Assembly: GCA_045540015.1 (NCBI GenBank)
Contig: JAZQGP010000023.1
Location: 1-15,120 of the forward strand
DNA from: UMGS1387 sp045540015
Lineage (GTDB): Bacteria; Bacillota; Clostridia; Oscillospirales; CAG-382
DNA length: 15,120 bases
Reading direction: 5' to 3'
Below, in pieces: positions 15,026-15,120 of the stretch (position 1 is the stretch's first letter; each line of letters begins with the position of its first letter). A model generated the notes under the pieces. It was given only the letters and a program-made list of their open reading frames with translations, was not told the DNA's origin and made no database searches. Position numbers and translations under genes: made by a program.

Positions 15026-15120
15026 TTACTTCATCTTCTTTCTTGTACACCAGGATTTTTCGTTACATTCGGGGCATTTAAGATGTCTTGTAGTTAGTGT
15101 ATGCGCACCCCAAACATATG
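15026..15120 (-). CDS. C-terminal end of a zinc-ribbon protein, partial (5' part beyond window)
   Basis: An open minus-strand frame enters from the right edge and ends in TAA at 15028-15026. About 30 residues are visible, including RHLKCPECNEKSWCTRKK before the stop. The CxxC followed by a third Cys, with the surrounding K-C-P-E-C and K-S-W-C, is typical of the terminal zinc-ribbon tail found on some Firmicutes membrane proteins. The stop lies 1 nt from the glycosyltransferase ATG. The rest of the protein is outside the window, so its function is unknown. Confidence 0.6.
   Translation of the reverse strand, partial: YVWGAHTLTTRHLKCPECNEKSWCTRKKMK

Noticed and set aside
1..15120. CRISPR array, rRNA, complete tRNA or insertion sequence
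   Set aside because: No regularly spaced repeats with unique spacers, no rRNA signature, only a half tRNA, and no transposase frame or terminal repeats were seen.

Overview
The window looks like chromosome from a low-to-mid GC, Gram-positive gut-type Clostridia. It has AGGAGG-like ribosome sites, S-layer-homology (SLH) wall anchors, a lipobox lipoprotein, an ECF-type vitamin transporter and a cobalamin riboswitch. The genus cannot be set from sequence alone.

Layout. 1-635 (minus strand): a small excisionase/MerR-like helix-turn-helix gene followed 4 bp later by a NUDIX hydrolase that runs off the left edge. 636-1678: AT-rich and non-coding. It holds an 18-bp perfect inverted repeat, a possible terminator, a 3' half of a tRNA-Ser gene (a probable integration scar) and 10-bp phased direct repeats. 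1679-2153: a sigma-A promoter, a full cobalamin (B12) riboswitch with an intrinsic terminator as expression platform, and a possible 13-codon leader peptide. 2171-13145: a five-gene operon whose genes all overlap by 4 to 28 nt. 13146-13458: terminators and a promoter. 13459-13802: two truncated gene remnants. 13837-15120 (minus strand): a GT1/macrolide-type glycosyltransferase directly after the tail of a zinc-ribbon protein.

The main story is the B12-controlled operon. Its genes encode (1) a ~1,879-residue secreted, SLH-anchored multidomain protein carrying a transcobalamin-like C-terminal (DUF4430) domain; (2) a 510-residue secreted protein with an alpha/alpha-toroid domain of the prenyltransferase/transcobalamin alpha-domain type plus three SLH repeats; (3) a lipoprotein with a second DUF4430 domain; (4) an EcfT-like transmembrane coupling protein; and (5) a single polypeptide fusing two ABC ATPases to a CbrT-like S component. 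Animal intrinsic factor and transcobalamin clamp B12 between an alpha-toroid and a small beta domain. Here the same two kinds of domain are on separate, differently anchored cell-surface proteins, encoded beside an ECF importer and under a B12 riboswitch. I infer a surface B12-capture and relay system: wall proteins, then lipoprotein, then ECF importer. The domain identities are read from sequence patterns. The relay and the binding geometry are inference.
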